A stretch of 64,000 bases of DNA from Cyanobium sp. PCC 7001 (lineage in GTDB: Bacteria; Cyanobacteriota; Cyanobacteriia; PCC-6307; Cyanobiaceae): contig NZ_DS990556.1 of NCBI RefSeq assembly GCF_000155635.1, positions 186,001 through 250,000 on the forward strand, read 5' to 3'. The notes under the pieces were generated by a model, which had not been told where the DNA came from, did not search any database, and was given only the letters and a program-made list of their open reading frames with translations. Shown here in pieces: positions 20,924-30,796 of this stretch (the first letter of the stretch is position 1; each line of letters begins with the position of its first letter). The position numbers were made by a program, and so were the translations under genes.

Positions 20924-22030
20924 CTACCGAATCCGAGTCAGTCCTTCGGCGCGGGCCTGGTCGCAGCAGCGCTGGCTGCTCACCGCCTCCGCCAGGCCCG
21001 GCACCATCGGCCGCCCCTCCCGCACGGCGCTGCTCCACCACCCGTGCAACCGGGCCACCGGAGCGATGCGGCCGTCCTCCCAGGTGCGGGCAAAGGCCAG
21101 GGAGGGCTCGGGCTCCAGCCGGCGCAGCGGCTCCCCCGCCTGGGACCACCACAGGTGGAACCCGTGCACGTAATCGCTCTGGTTGTCGGAGCCGAGCACG
21201 GCGGTGCCCTCCCGCCCGTAGATCTCCAGCCAGCAGCCACGGCCGCGCCGGGTCACCGAGGAGAGGCACACCTGGGCCGGTACGGGCTCGCCATGGGCGC
21301 TCTCCAGCTCCAGCTGCACCAGGGCCGTGTCCTCCGCATCCACCGCTCCCATCCGCCCGCTGCCATCGGGCAGCGGACGCTGGCGGATGGCGGTGCCGAG
21401 CCGTCCGGCCACCCGGTGGCTGGGGCCCACCAGCCAGTGCAGCATGTCGAAGGCATGGGTGCCGAGGGCCCCGAGCACGCCCCCGCCGGCCGCCGCCTGG
21501 GAATACCAGCTCCAGGGCCTGGAGGCATCGGCGCGGCTGCCCATCAGCCAGTCGAGCTTCACCAGCGCCAGGTCCCCCAGGGCACCGCTCTGAAGCAGGG
21601 CGGCCAGCTGCTGGAACAGGGGCACGGCCCGGTACTCGAAGTCCACGGCAACGGTGCGTCCACGGGCCAGGGCCAGCCGCTGCAGCTCCTCCACCTGGGC
21701 GGCGTTGAGGGCCACGGGCTTCTCCAGCATCAGGTGCTTGTCCGCCAGGAGGGCCTGCCGGGCCAGCTCGAAGCGGGGCTCCGGCGGGGTGGCGATCACC
21801 ACCGCCTCCACATCCGGCTGCTCCAGCAGGGCGGTGAAGTCGGTGTGGCCGGGCAGCTCGGCCGCCGCACAGGCGCTCTCCAGGCGCTCGGGGCGGGGAT
21901 GCCAGAGGGCCACCGGCTCAGTGCCGCTGGCGGCGTGCAGCGCCGGCAGATGCACCTTCTCGCCGAAGCCGAGCCCGGCGATCGCCACGCGGAGGGGGTG
22001 CTGGCTGGGGGAGGGGGCACTGGGCACCAT
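20924..22030 (-). CDS. Gfo/Idh/MocA family oxidoreductase
   Basis: Predicted 368 residues. The N-terminal Rossmann motif VAIAGLGFGEKVHLPAL binds NAD(P), and MLEKPVALNAAQVEEL is the conserved EKP motif containing the catalytic lysine. The C-terminal alpha/beta domain includes GALGTHAFDMLHWLVG, which supplies the G-x-H-x-x-D residues. Members oxidise or reduce sugars and sugar nucleotides; the substrate here is not evident. The ATG at 22030 was chosen because the next 16 residues lead directly into the Rossmann motif. It is 37 nt downstream of a small exported protein gene. Confidence 0.85.
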   Translation of the reverse strand: MVPSAPSPSQHPLRVAIAGLGFGEKVHLPALHAASGTEPVALWHPRPERLESACAAAELPGHTDFTALLEQPDVEAVVIATPPEPRFELARQALLADKHLMLEKPVALNAAQVEELQRLALARGRTVAVDFEYRAVPLFQQLAALLQSGALGDLALVKLDWLMGSRADASRPWSWYSQAAAGGGVLGALGTHAFDMLHWLVGPSHRVAGRLGTAIRQRPLPDGSGRMGAVDAEDTALVQLELESAHGEPVPAQVCLSSVTRRGRGCWLEIYGREGTAVLGSDNQSDYVHGFHLWWSQAGEPLRRLEPEPSLAFARTWEDGRIAPVARLHGWWSSAVREGRPMVPGLAEAVSSQRCCDQARAEGLTRIR

Positions 22031-22067
22031 GGGGAGGATCGGCAGGGTGGAGGATCGGCGAAGAGAT

Positions 22068-22544
22068 TCAGGCCGCCTGCAGCAGCGGCGCGCCCGCTGC
22101 ACAGCTGGCGTCGATCACGGCGCTGATCAGGTCATCGTCCGCGGCAGGTTGCCATTCGGCACCCAGCCGGGGCAGACCATTCACGGAGGTGTCGCGGTAG
22201 AGCCGCTGGCCGCAGTCGATCTCCATCACATAGAGATCGCCCATCCGGGGACGCTCGTCATCCCCGGCGGCCGCCTGGAAGCGGCTGAGCACCGAGAGGT
22301 TGCCGCCCCTGCTCAGGCGGAGGCTGCCGGCATCCCACCACTGGCGGCCATCCCGGTTGGCGGGCACCTCCCGCCAGTCCACCGAACCGGCCAGGGCTGG
22401 CGGGGTGGGCCAGCCCGGAACCGGGGCCAGCAGCAGCAAGGCGATCAGCAGGGGCGCCAGCCAGCTCAGCAGCTCGCTCAGCAGCTCGCTCAGCAGTGGC
22501 GGCGCCCATCCGGCGGGGTGTGAGCTGCCGGCGGGGCGGGTCAT
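22068..22544 (-). CDS. exported or membrane-anchored protein of unknown function
   Basis: Predicted 158 residues. A hydrophobic stretch at about residues 20-45 ([20 protein letters not shown]) looks like a signal peptide or anchor. The mature part contains [19 protein letters not shown] and two Cys, which could form a disulfide bond. The pattern resembles small exported cyanobacterial proteins, but I cannot name the family. The start overlaps the accD stop by 4 nt (ATGA), so it is translated from the accD mRNA. The signal region contains a 12-bp direct repeat that encodes repeated LLSE. Confidence 0.7.
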   Translation of the reverse strand: MTRPAGSSHPAGWAPPLLSELLSELLSWLAPLLIALLLLAPVPGWPTPPALAGSVDWREVPANRDGRQWWDAGSLRLSRGGNLSVLSRFQAAAGDDERPRMGDLYVMEIDCGQRLYRDTSVNGLPRLGAEWQPAADDDLISAVIDASCAAGAPLLQAA

Positions 22545-23416
22545 GCCGGTACGAGCTCCCGGCAGCCATGCAGCCGCAGCAGCTCGCCGAGGGTGTCGCG
22601 GAACTCCGGACGGGTCACGATCGCGTCCACGAAGCCGTGGTCCTGCAGGTATTCGGCGGTCTGGAAGCCATCGGGGAGCTTCTCCCGCAGGGTCTGCTCG
22701 ATCACCCGGCGGCCGGCAAAGCCGATCAGAGCCTTGGGCTCGGCCAGGATCAGGTCGCCCAGCATGGCGAAACTGGCGGTGACCCCGCCGGTGGTGGGGT
22801 GCGTGAGCAGGGGGATGTAGAGCAGCTCCGCGGCCCGGTGGCGCTGCAGGGCGCCGGAGATCTTGGCCATCTGCATCAGGCTGAGCATGCCCTCCTGCAT
22901 GCGGGCGCCGCCGGAGGCGCACACGATCAGCACCGGGTAACGGCGGGCCGTGGCCTCCTCGATCAGCCGGGTGAGTTTCTCCCCCACGACCGAGCCCATC
23001 GAGCCGCCCATGAAGCGGAAATCCATCACGCCGAGGGCCAGGGGCAGGCCGCCGGTGCGGCAGAGGCCGGTGACCACCGCATCCCGCAGCCCCGTGCTCT
23101 GCTGGCTGTCGCGCAGGCGGTCGGCGTAGCTGCGCCGGTCCTTGAAGGCCAGCGGATCGGTGGGAGCCACGTCGCTGTCGAGGGGTTCGAAGCTGCCCGG
23201 ATCGGCGATCAGCCGGATGCGCTCCCCGCTGTCGATGCGGTGGTGGTAGCCGCAGCCCTTGCAGACGCTGGCGTTGGCGATGAGGTCCTTGCGGTACACC
23301 ACCAGCCCGCAGTCGGGACACTTGCTCCAGAGCCCATCCCCCTCCTCCACCTCCTGGGTGGCACGCACCACGGGTGCGGCCTTGCGGCGATCAGCGAACC
23401 AATCGAAGAGGGACAT
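22541..23416 (-). CDS. accD: acetyl-CoA carboxylase carboxyltransferase subunit beta
   Basis: Predicted 291 residues. AccD forms with AccA the carboxyltransferase that makes malonyl-CoA for fatty acid synthesis. The zinc ribbon [13 protein letters not shown] ... CKGCGYH lies near residues 34-57, and the crotonase-fold core includes [36 protein letters not shown] and [15 protein letters not shown]. Length is typical. The 3' end is coupled to a small exported protein. Upstream is the prepilin peptidase gene, 75 nt away. Confidence 0.95.
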   Translation of the reverse strand: MSLFDWFADRRKAAPVVRATQEVEEGDGLWSKCPDCGLVVYRKDLIANASVCKGCGYHHRIDSGERIRLIADPGSFEPLDSDVAPTDPLAFKDRRSYADRLRDSQQSTGLRDAVVTGLCRTGGLPLALGVMDFRFMGGSMGSVVGEKLTRLIEEATARRYPVLIVCASGGARMQEGMLSLMQMAKISGALQRHRAAELLYIPLLTHPTTGGVTASFAMLGDLILAEPKALIGFAGRRVIEQTLREKLPDGFQTAEYLQDHGFVDAIVTRPEFRDTLGELLRLHGCRELVPA

Positions 23417-23491
23417 CGCTGGGCTGCAGGAACATCGGCGGGCTCGGCTCCATTTAAGGGCCTGCCCAGCTGGGGGCCTGCCCCGGCCGCC

Positions 23492-24373
23492 TCAGCTCCC
23501 CGGCAGCAGCCCCAGCGACGCCAGCAGCCGCAGCCAGGGGTCGTGACCCAGCAGCCACACGCCGGCCCCGCCGGCGGCGAGGAACGGTCCGAACGGCATC
23601 GGGTCGTGGCGTCCCAGCCGGCCGCTCAGCCGCCCGACCACGCCCACCGCGGCGCCGGAGGCCACGGCGATCACCACCGTGAGCCCCAGTCCGGTGAGCC
23701 CCAGCCAGGCACCGAGCAGGGCCGCGAGCTTGGCGTCACCGAGGCCCAGGGCGGGTTTGCCGATCAGGCGCTCGGCCAGGGCGCTCACCGCCTCGAACCC
23801 CAGCAGACCCACGCCGGCGGCCACCAGATGGTGGAAGAGCAGGGCCCGGCCCACCTCAAGCCCCTGGGCAAAGCCCAGCAGGGCCGTGCAGGCCAGCCCC
23901 AGGATCAGGCCGATCCGGCAGAGGGACTCCGGCAGCCACAGCCGGTCGAGATCGATGAGGGTGAGGGGAATCAGCCAGCTGAGCAGCAGCCAGCCCGCCA
24001 GCACCAGTCCCGCAGACCAGGGGGCCGGCCCCATGGCCTGCGGCAGGGCCGCCACCGCCGCCACCCAGAGGCCGGCGGTGAGGAGCTCCACCAGGGGATA
24101 GCGCGGGGAGACGGGCGCCTGGCAGTGGCGGCAGCGGCCCCGGATGAGCAGCCACCCCAGCACCGGGATGTTCTCGTGCCAGCGCAGCCGGGTGCCGCAG
24201 CGCGGGCAGTGGCTGGGGGGGCGCACCAGGGACTCCTGGCGCGGCAGGCGCCAGGCCACCACGTTGAGGAAACTGCCGATGCAGGCGCCCAGCCCACAGG
24301 CCATCCAGAGCCACAGGGCCGAATCAGCGGGAGCGGCGGCCGTGCCTGCGAGGGGCTGGAGGTCGGGCGGCAT
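23492..24373 (-). CDS. pilD: type IV prepilin peptidase (leader peptidase/N-methyltransferase)
   Basis: Predicted 293 residues with about seven membrane segments. It cleaves and methylates type IV pilins and pseudopilins. The N-terminal GSFLNVVAWRLPRQ, the two CxxC pairs (CPRCGTRLRW and CRHCQAPVSPRYPLVE) and the catalytic aspartates in LIDLDRLWLPE and GLGDAKLAALLG are all present. The CxxC-containing domain indicates the bifunctional enzyme. No pilin genes are adjacent, which is common for pilD in picocyanobacteria. Confidence 0.93.
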   Translation of the reverse strand: MPPDLQPLAGTAAAPADSALWLWMACGLGACIGSFLNVVAWRLPRQESLVRPPSHCPRCGTRLRWHENIPVLGWLLIRGRCRHCQAPVSPRYPLVELLTAGLWVAAVAALPQAMGPAPWSAGLVLAGWLLLSWLIPLTLIDLDRLWLPESLCRIGLILGLACTALLGFAQGLEVGRALLFHHLVAAGVGLLGFEAVSALAERLIGKPALGLGDAKLAALLGAWLGLTGLGLTVVIAVASGAAVGVVGRLSGRLGRHDPMPFGPFLAAGGAGVWLLGHDPWLRLLASLGLLPGS

Positions 24374-24412
24374 CGGGCCGGCTGGAGGAAAAGGAAGGGT
24401 CCGGGTCGGACG

Positions 24413-24631
24413 TCAGCTGGGCCGGGCCCAGCGCACGCGGGCGGAACCGCCCCGGGGAGTCCGCCCCCGGATCAGATCGATGGGGATGAACTGCTCGTCG
24501 GGCAGCAGCACCGGCAGTTCGAACACCACCCGCCCCCGGCCCGCCTGCAGCACCACCCCGCAGGGATCGGGTCCCATCGGGCAGCGCTCCATGTAGGCGT
24601 ACATCGCCTGGCGGGCCAGTTGAAACACCAC
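24413..24631 (-). CDS. conserved hypothetical small protein, start uncertain
   Basis: Predicted 72 residues from GTG 24631: a helix-like start (FQLARQAMYAYMERCP) followed by beta-rich GRGRVVFELPVLLPDEQFIP. The frame remains open and protein-like for about 40 codons upstream (including PAFNLRLDRVNSQ just before the GTG) but holds no ATG, GTG or TTG. Translation may therefore begin at a rarer start codon such as CTG or ATC, or the upstream part is not translated. Function unknown. It sits between prk and the prepilin peptidase gene on the same strand. Confidence 0.6.
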   Translation of the reverse strand: MVFQLARQAMYAYMERCPMGPDPCGVVLQAGRGRVVFELPVLLPDEQFIPIDLIRGRTPRGGSARVRWARPS

Positions 24632-24806
24632 CTGACTGTTGACGCGATCAAGGCGCAGATTGAAGGCAGGAGAAGGAGAGGCTCCTGCGATCAGGAAGGA
24701 GGGATGGGATGGACCGGGTGTGCCGTTGGTGATGGCCTCACCGCCTCCGAATCACCGCACCACCATAAGGGTTGGCGCTGTGGTTTGGAACGGGGCGCTG
24801 TAACCC

Positions 24807-25709
24807 TCAGCCGGAGGTGTTCTTGTCCTGGATCATGCGATGGATGATCGGGGTGAGGATCAGTTCCATGGCGAAGCCCATCTTGCCGCCGTTCACAACG
24901 ATGGAGGTGGGGCTGGACATGAAGGAGTCGTGGATCATGTCAAGCAGATAGGTGAAGTCGATCCCCCACTTCTCCCGCGCTCCCTTGCGGAAGTGAATGA
25001 TCACGAAGCTCTCGTCCGGCGTGGGGATGTTCCGGATCATGAACGGGTTGGAGGTGTCCACGGTGGGCACCCGCTGGAAGTTGATGTCGGTGCGGCTGAA
25101 CTGCGGGCAGATGTGGTTGATGTAATCGGGCATCCGCCGCAGGATCGTGTCCACGGTGGCTTCGGCCGAGTAGCCGCGCTCGGCGTTGTCGCGGGAGATC
25201 TTCTGGATCCACTCCAGGTTCACGATCGGCACCACGCCCACCAGCAGATCGGCCAGGCCGGCCACGTCGTAACCGTCGCCCTTCACGCCACCGTGCAGGC
25301 CCTCGTAGAAGAGCAGGTCGGTGCCGGTGGGGATCTCCTCCCAGGGGGTGAACTGGCCGGGATCGAGGCTGGTGCCCAGGCGTTCGTTGTGCTCGGCGGC
25401 CTCCTCCACCGAGTGGAGGTAGTAGCGCTTCTGGCCGCCGCCGGTCGCGCCGTAGGTGCGGAACAGCTCCTCCAGCTTGTCGAACAGGTTGGCTTCCGGG
25501 CCGAAGTGGGAGAAGTTCTCGCCCTTGGCCATGGCGGCCGCCATGGCTTCCTTCATGGGGCCACGCTCGTAGCGGTGGTAGCTGTCACCCTCCACCACGG
25601 CGGGGGTGATGCCCTCGCGCTTGAAGATGTGCTCGAAGGCACGCTTCACCGTGCTGGTCCCCGCGCCGGAGGAACCGGTGACTGCCACGACCGGATGACG
25701 CTTCGACAT
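24807..25709 (-). CDS. prk: phosphoribulokinase, proteobacterial (class I) type
   Basis: Predicted 300 residues. It phosphorylates ribulose-5-phosphate to ribulose-1,5-bisphosphate. The P-loop is VTGSSGAGTSTVKRAF, and VVEGDSYHRYERG and LLFYEGLHGG give the substrate and catalytic segments. Length and sequence match the short proteobacterial PRK, not the about 330-residue plant/beta-cyanobacterial type, which fits the alpha-cyanobacterial (form IA Rubisco) lineage. The regulatory cysteines of the plant-type enzyme are absent. It lies downstream of leuB with 69 nt between them. Confidence 0.94.
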   Translation of the reverse strand: MSKRHPVVAVTGSSGAGTSTVKRAFEHIFKREGITPAVVEGDSYHRYERGPMKEAMAAAMAKGENFSHFGPEANLFDKLEELFRTYGATGGGQKRYYLHSVEEAAEHNERLGTSLDPGQFTPWEEIPTGTDLLFYEGLHGGVKGDGYDVAGLADLLVGVVPIVNLEWIQKISRDNAERGYSAEATVDTILRRMPDYINHICPQFSRTDINFQRVPTVDTSNPFMIRNIPTPDESFVIIHFRKGAREKWGIDFTYLLDMIHDSFMSSPTSIVVNGGKMGFAMELILTPIIHRMIQDKNTSG

Positions 25710-25778
25710 GCGCGGGGACTCGGGAAACTCAGGGCGAGTTTGGCAGGTCGCCGGTCCGGGCTCCTTCCCCCGGTGGGC

Positions 25779-26864
25779 TCAGCCCTCGAGGGCGGCCAGC
25801 AGCTGCTCGCCCATGGCCCGGCAGCCCACCAGGGTGCAGCCGGGTCCCATCAGATCGCCGGTGCGGAAGCCCCTGGCCAGCACCCGGTCCACGGCGGCCT
25901 CCAGGTCGGCGGCGGCCGCGTCCTGCTTGAGGCCCACCCGCAGCATCATGGCGGCGCTGAGCACCATCGCCATCGGGTTGGCCTTGTCCTGGCCGGCGAT
26001 GTCCGGGGCTGAGCCATGGATCGGCTCGAACAGGCCGGGGCCGCCGGCCCCGAGCGAGGCGGAGGGCAGCATGCCGATCGAGCCGCTGAGCATCGCCGCC
26101 TCGTCGCTGAGGATGTCGCCGAAGAGGTTGCCGGTGAGCAGCACGTCGAACTGGCGGGGATCGCGCACCAGCTGCATGGCGGCGTTGTCCACGTACAGGT
26201 GGCTGAGCTCCACGTCCGGATAGCTGCTGGCGTGGAGGCGCTCCACCCGGTCGCGCCACAGCTGCGACACATCCAGCACGTTGGCCTTGTCCACGCTGCA
26301 GAGGCGGCCGCCGCGCTGGCGCGCCAGATCGAAGCCCACCGTGGCGATCCGGTCGATCTCCGTGTCGCTGTAGGCCATCGTGTTGAAGGCCCGCACCCCG
26401 TCGGCGGTCTCGACCCGGCCCTTGGGCGTGCCGAAGTAGATGCCGCCGGTGAGTTCCCGCACCACCATCAGATCCACCCCTTCGATCACCTCCCGCCGCA
26501 GCGTGCTGGCCTCGATCAGGGCCGGGATGATCTTCACCGGGCGCAGGTTGGCGAACAGGCCCAGGCCCCCCCGCAGCCCCAGCAGGCCCGATTCGGGCCG
26601 TTGCTCCCGCGGCAGGGTGTCGTACTGGGGTGAGCCGATCGCCGCCAGCAGCACGGCATCGGAAGCCCGGCAGGCCTGCAGGGTGCTTTCCGGCAGGGGA
26701 ACGCCGGTGGCGTCGATCGCCGCTCCCCCCATCGGCTGCTCGTCGTAGTGGAGGCTGAAGCCGTGGCGGGCCGCTACCGCATCGAGCAGCTGGCGGGCCA
26801 CGCCCATGATTTCCGGACCGATGCCGTCGCCGGCGAGCAGGGTGATCCGGTGGCTGGAGGTCAT
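25779..26864 (-). CDS. leuB: 3-isopropylmalate dehydrogenase
   Basis: Predicted 361 residues. It oxidatively decarboxylates 3-isopropylmalate in leucine synthesis. The N-terminal [13 protein letters not shown], the substrate-binding [11 protein letters not shown], the catalytic Lys in [16 protein letters not shown], the Asp cluster in [17 protein letters not shown], and the NAD-binding [13 protein letters not shown] are all present. Length is standard. Confidence 0.95.
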   Translation of the reverse strand: MTSSHRITLLAGDGIGPEIMGVARQLLDAVAARHGFSLHYDEQPMGGAAIDATGVPLPESTLQACRASDAVLLAAIGSPQYDTLPREQRPESGLLGLRGGLGLFANLRPVKIIPALIEASTLRREVIEGVDLMVVRELTGGIYFGTPKGRVETADGVRAFNTMAYSDTEIDRIATVGFDLARQRGGRLCSVDKANVLDVSQLWRDRVERLHASSYPDVELSHLYVDNAAMQLVRDPRQFDVLLTGNLFGDILSDEAAMLSGSIGMLPSASLGAGGPGLFEPIHGSAPDIAGQDKANPMAMVLSAAMMLRVGLKQDAAAADLEAAVDRVLARGFRTGDLMGPGCTLVGCRAMGEQLLAALEG

Positions 26865-26902
26865 GGTGGGGGAGGCGGCAACCGAGTGGCGCGAGCGCGA
26901 GG

Positions 26903-28006
26903 TTAGGTGGCGGCTTTGCCGCCGGAGCCGGGCTGTTCCTGGGCGTTTTGACGCTTCTCCAGCTGGCGCAGCTGGCGGGTGAGCTCCGGCAGCTTGCTGA
27001 AGGCGGCGGAGCAGCGCAGCCAGAGCCGGTTGGGGATGGCCGGATAGCCGCTCACCACTTCACCGGCGCCCACTTCACCGTGGATGCCCGATTTGGAGGA
27101 GGCGATCGCCCCGTCCCCCATCACCGCCCGGTTGGCCAGACCCACCTGGCCGGCAAGGATCACGCCGTTGCCGAGCCGGGCTCCGCCGGCGATGCCCACC
27201 TGGGCCGCCAGGGCGCAGCCGCGGCCGGTGCTGACGCCATGGCCGATGTGCACCAGGTTGTCGATCTTGGTGCCGGCACCGATGCGGGTCTCGCCCACGG
27301 CCGGCCGGTCGATGGTGCTGCCGCAGCCCACCTCCACCCCGTCTTCCAGCACCACCCGGCCGGTCTGGGGCATCTTGCGCCAGCCGTTGGCGGTGGGCAC
27401 GAAGCCGAAGCCCTCGCTGCCGATCACCGCGTTGGAGTGCACCACGCAGCCACGGCCGAGGCTGCTGCCGGGGTGCACCACGGCGCCGGCATGGAGGGTG
27501 CAGCCCTCCGCCAGCGCCACTCCGTCGTAGAGCACCACCCCCGGGTGCAGGCAGCAGTTCTCGGCGATGGTCACGTTGGCTCCCACCACCACGTGGGCGC
27601 CGAGATGGCTGCCCTGGCCCACGGCCGCGGAGGGATCCACCACCGCACTGGGATGGACGCCGGCTGGCAGAGGAGTGGGGGGAAACAGGTGCTCGAGCAC
27701 CTCCGCGAATCCGAGGCGGGGATCCTGGAGGGCCACCCAGGCCATGCCGCGGCTGCTGGCCAGCTGCTGCAATGCTGCGCTGTCCTCGCCGCGGGCGGGC
27801 AGCAGCAGGGCGGAGGCCCTGCAGGTGTCCAGCACGCTGCCGAGGGCATGGCCGGACTCGAGAAAAGCGATCTGGCCGGGATCGGCCTGGTCGAGGGCGG
27901 CGGCGGACTCGATTTCGGCATCCCCCCCCAGCTCGTGGGGCACCGCCTGGGGCCCACCGGCGGCCTGCACTTCGCTCAGGAGGCCGAGCAGGTCGCTGAA
28001 GCGCAT
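26903..28006 (-). CDS. lpxD: UDP-3-O-acylglucosamine N-acyltransferase
   Basis: Predicted 367 residues. It adds the N-linked acyl chain in lipid A synthesis. The N-terminal region is the uridine-binding domain; the rest is a left-handed beta-helix of hexapeptide repeats ([20 protein letters not shown] and similar). The catalytic His lies in [13 protein letters not shown], and [20 protein letters not shown] is an LpxD signature. It is on the same strand as leuB. A Gln/Pro-rich C-terminal tail is present. Confidence 0.92.
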   Translation of the reverse strand: MRFSDLLGLLSEVQAAGGPQAVPHELGGDAEIESAAALDQADPGQIAFLESGHALGSVLDTCRASALLLPARGEDSAALQQLASSRGMAWVALQDPRLGFAEVLEHLFPPTPLPAGVHPSAVVDPSAAVGQGSHLGAHVVVGANVTIAENCCLHPGVVLYDGVALAEGCTLHAGAVVHPGSSLGRGCVVHSNAVIGSEGFGFVPTANGWRKMPQTGRVVLEDGVEVGCGSTIDRPAVGETRIGAGTKIDNLVHIGHGVSTGRGCALAAQVGIAGGARLGNGVILAGQVGLANRAVMGDGAIASSKSGIHGEVGAGEVVSGYPAIPNRLWLRCSAAFSKLPELTRQLRQLEKRQNAQEQPGSGGKAAT

Positions 28007-28079
28007 GGCCGCTGCCGTGGTCTGGGGCGGATCGTAGAGGGCGCCGCCGCCGCTGCCCCAGCCCTGCCGGCAAGGAGTG

Positions 28080-29174
28080 TCAGGGCTGAGGCGGCGGCGG
28101 GGTGAGGGCCATCTGGTCGCGGTGCACCACCTCCACGCCGGCCCGGCCGATCAGCTGCCGCAGTTCGTCGCTGCCGTGGGTGGCCAGGCCACGCCCCAGC
28201 TCGCGGCCGTCGCTGCTGAGCAGGCGCACGGGCTCCCGGGGCCGGAAATCGCCGCTCACCTCCACCACGCCCACCGCCAGCAGGGAAGCGCCCCGCGTCA
28301 TCAGGGCCCGTTCGGCTCCCCCATCCAGCCGCAGGCTGCCCTGGGGCAGCAGGGCATGGGCGAGCCAGCGCTTGCGGTCGGGCAGGGGGGCGGCAGAGGG
28401 CTGGAACACGGTGCCCACCCGTTCGCCGGCGAGCAGGGCGTCGAGCACGGCCGGATCGCGGCCATCGGCCAGATGCACGCGGATGCCGCTGGAGGTGGCG
28501 ATCCGCGCCGCCGCCAGCTTGGTGGTCATGCCGCCGGTGCCCCACTGCCCGCCCCCTTTGGCCCCGTCGCTGAGGCGCTCCAGCTCGCCCAGGTCGCGCA
28601 CCTCGTCGATGGGCCGCGCCGTGGCGTCGTGGCGGGGATCGCCGGAGTAGAGCCGATCCACATCGGTGAGCAGGATCAGCTCGTCGGCCGCCACCGCCAC
28701 CGCCACCAGGGCCGAGAGGGTGTCGTTGTCGCCGAAGCGCAGCTCGTCGGTGGCCAGGGTGTCGTTCTCGTTCACCACCGGCACCACGCCCCAGTCGAGC
28801 AGCTGGGCCAGGGTGCGGCAGGCGTTCTGGTAGCGGCGCCGGGAGGCCAGGTCCCCCCGGGTGAGCAGCACCTGGGCCACGGTCTGGCCGCGCACCGCGA
28901 AGGCGTCCTGGTAGAGGGCCATCAGCTGCCCCTGGCCGATGGCGGCCGCCGCCTGGAGGGCGGCCACCTCGGATGGACGGCGCTCGATGGCCAGGGTGGC
29001 GCAGCCCAGGCCCACGGCGCCGCTGGTGACCAGGGCCACCGCATCACCGCGCCGCTTGGCCCGGTTGAGGCTGGCGGCCAGATCGGCGATCACGGCGGCA
29101 GTGGGGCGTTCGGGGGTGCCGCGCAGCAGGCTGGTGCCCACCTTCACAACCCGGCGCAGGGGCTTGGTGGTCAT
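28080..29174 (-). CDS. proB: glutamate 5-kinase
   Basis: Predicted 364 residues. First step of proline synthesis from glutamate. The amino-acid kinase domain contains [33 protein letters not shown] and [15 protein letters not shown]; the C-terminal PUA domain starts near residue 275 ([16 protein letters not shown]). All ATP- and glutamate-site motifs that I recognise are intact. Confidence 0.94.
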   Translation of the reverse strand: MTTKPLRRVVKVGTSLLRGTPERPTAAVIADLAASLNRAKRRGDAVALVTSGAVGLGCATLAIERRPSEVAALQAAAAIGQGQLMALYQDAFAVRGQTVAQVLLTRGDLASRRRYQNACRTLAQLLDWGVVPVVNENDTLATDELRFGDNDTLSALVAVAVAADELILLTDVDRLYSGDPRHDATARPIDEVRDLGELERLSDGAKGGGQWGTGGMTTKLAAARIATSSGIRVHLADGRDPAVLDALLAGERVGTVFQPSAAPLPDRKRWLAHALLPQGSLRLDGGAERALMTRGASLLAVGVVEVSGDFRPREPVRLLSSDGRELGRGLATHGSDELRQLIGRAGVEVVHRDQMALTPPPPQP

Positions 29175-29198
29175 CCTCGGGTGGTCATGGTCTGATGG

Positions 29199-29714
29199 TC
29201 ATCCTCCGAGGCTGGTGCCGAGCCAGTGGGCCATGCGCAGCTCCAGCTTCTGCAGCCGATCCCGCTGACAGGGCTGGCCCAGCGGGTCGATCGGTTTCAC
29301 CAGCACGGTGAACAGCCCCAGCCGGTTGCCGGCGATCACGTCGGTGAACAGGCGGTCGCCGATCAGGGCCACCTGGTGGTAGGGCAGGGCGAACTGGTGC
29401 AGCACCCGCCGCAGGGCCCGGCGGCGCGGCTTGCCGGCCGAGGTGGTGAACGGCAGACCCAGCTGCTGCGCCACGGCCCCGATCCGCTGGCGCGAGGGGT
29501 TGTTGCTGAGCAGGTGGATCGGCAGCTGTTCGCGGGCCGCCTCCAGCCAGCGCACGGCGCTCTCCGGCAGCACGGCTTTGCCCCGTGGCAGCAGGGTGCG
29601 GTCCACATCCAGCACCAGGGCGCGGATGCCCTGGTCGAGCAGATCCTGCAGGGGCAACTCCGCCAGGGTGCGGTCGATCAGCCAGTTGGGGCGCAGCAGC
29701 TGACGCAGATTCAC
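29199..29714 (-). CDS. YqeG family HAD-IIIA phosphatase
   Basis: Predicted 171 residues from GTG 29714. HAD motif I is ALVLDVDRTLLPRG, motif II is in IHLLSNNPSRQR, motif III is the lysine of TSAGKPRRRALRRVL, and motif IV is VALIGDRLFTDVIAGN. This matches the YqeG group, which resembles phosphatidylglycerophosphate phosphatase. The start overlaps the stop of the DUF3727 gene by 4 nt (GTGA). The segment RALRRVLHQF is unusually Arg-rich. Confidence 0.85.
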   Translation of the reverse strand: MNLRQLLRPNWLIDRTLAELPLQDLLDQGIRALVLDVDRTLLPRGKAVLPESAVRWLEAAREQLPIHLLSNNPSRQRIGAVAQQLGLPFTTSAGKPRRRALRRVLHQFALPYHQVALIGDRLFTDVIAGNRLGLFTVLVKPIDPLGQPCQRDRLQKLELRMAHWLGTSLGG

Positions 29715-30250
29715 GCCAGGCCCTCCCGCTCCTCCAGCTCGGCCTCGATGCGGGGCTGCACCCGGTCGAACTCCTCGCCCTCCACGAGCACGGCGCCGTT
29801 GCCCTCCATGCGCGCCACCACGAAGAAGGGGTCCAGCGGGATGTAGAGGCCGTATTCCTCGCCTTCCACCAGAAAACTCACCAGAAGTTCATACGACTCG
29901 GTGTCGTCATCGTCGTCCTCGTCGTCGTAGTCGTCGGGCTCAGGTTCGTCGAGTTCACCGCTCACGGTGAGGGTGGCCGCGGAGCGCACCAGGGTGAGTT
30001 CATGCTCCTGCAGCACCACATCGGCCACCGACAGAATCGGCTCGCTGGCCTCCACCGTGGCGATCAGTTCGGGCTCGGCGTCGTCTTGGAGGTGGAACAG
30101 GCACACCGGGGTGTCCACGGGCGTCAGCAAGCCGTAGTCGCTGCCGTCCAGAGGAATCAACTGCTCCAGAAAACAGAGCAGCTGCCGGCCCTGCCGGTCC
30201 CCCACCAGCACGGTCGGCACATCGGAACGGATCTCGCCGGAGCCTGTCAT
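29711..30250 (-). CDS. DUF3727 family protein
   Basis: Predicted 179 residues, strongly acidic, with an Asp/Glu run (DEPEPDDYDDEDDDDDTESY) in the middle. The flanking segments LIPLDGSDYGLLTPVDTP and GEEYGLYIPLDPFFVVAR form a duplicated, beta-rich unit typical of DUF3727 proteins found beside ruvX and yqeG in cyanobacteria. The duplicated sentence-like motif (the Y-G-L-hydrophobic pattern) suggests two related domains. Function unknown; the operon order ruvX, DUF3727, yqeG, with proB 24 nt further on, is compact. Confidence 0.82.
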   Translation of the reverse strand: MTGSGEIRSDVPTVLVGDRQGRQLLCFLEQLIPLDGSDYGLLTPVDTPVCLFHLQDDAEPELIATVEASEPILSVADVVLQEHELTLVRSAATLTVSGELDEPEPDDYDDEDDDDDTESYELLVSFLVEGEEYGLYIPLDPFFVVARMEGNGAVLVEGEEFDRVQPRIEAELEEREGLA

Positions 30251-30290
30251 GAAAGAAGCAGCGGTGCTCGGAAACGGAGGAGCAATGATT

Positions 30291-30794
30291 TCAGGATGGT
30301 GCAGAGCCCGCCGTTCCGCCGCAGGCGATGGCCGCCAGCGTCACCGGCAGCGGCCCTGACTGCGGCAGCAGCTGGGGCTCCGGGCCCTCCTGCAGCCACT
30401 GCTCCAGCAGCAGGGCCGCGGCGGCGCTGTCGAGGGCGCCGGAGCGGTCGCCATGCAGGCCATGGCGTTCCGCTGCGCTCCAGGTGCTGCCGTGCTCGTT
30501 CACCCAGGCCAGGGGCAGACCGGTGCCGACGGCCAGCCGCTCGCCGTAGCGGCGGCAGTGGCGGGCCTGTTCGGTGGGTTGCCCGGCCTGATCGAGGGGC
30601 AGGCCCACCACGAGGGCTTCCACGCGCCGCTCGGCCAGCAGCTCCTGCAGCCGCTGCAGATCGGCCGGGAAGCGCCCCCGCGCCAGGGCGGGCAACCGCC
30701 GCACCGTGAGGCCCAGGGGATCGCATCCCGCCAGACCGATGCGCCGGCGGCCCACATCCAGGGCCAGCACCGAGCGAGGCCTGGGCCGGGCCAT
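30291..30794 (-). CDS. ruvX: putative pre-16S rRNA nuclease / Holliday junction resolvase RuvX (YqgF)
   Basis: Predicted 167 residues. The RNase H-like start SVLALDVGRRRIGLAGCDPL, the VEALVVGLPLDQAGQPTEQA motif and LAWVNEHGSTWSA plus DSAAAALLLEQWL carry the conserved acidic residues of the YqgF family. E. coli YqgF processes the 5' end of 16S rRNA; recombination roles were proposed earlier. The ATG at 30792-30794 is fixed by homology. The upstream GNAT-like gene ends 2 nt away. The C-terminus is extended by about 20 Ala/Gly/Ser-rich residues. Confidence 0.88.
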   Translation of the reverse strand: MARPRPRSVLALDVGRRRIGLAGCDPLGLTVRRLPALARGRFPADLQRLQELLAERRVEALVVGLPLDQAGQPTEQARHCRRYGERLAVGTGLPLAWVNEHGSTWSAAERHGLHGDRSGALDSAAAALLLEQWLQEGPEPQLLPQSGPLPVTLAAIACGGTAGSAPS

Positions 30795-30796
30795 GC

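Noticed and set aside
22470-22500. Short direct repeats considered as a CRISPR or regulatory array
   Set aside because: They encode the repeated Leu-Leu-Ser-Glu of a signal region; there are no spacers.
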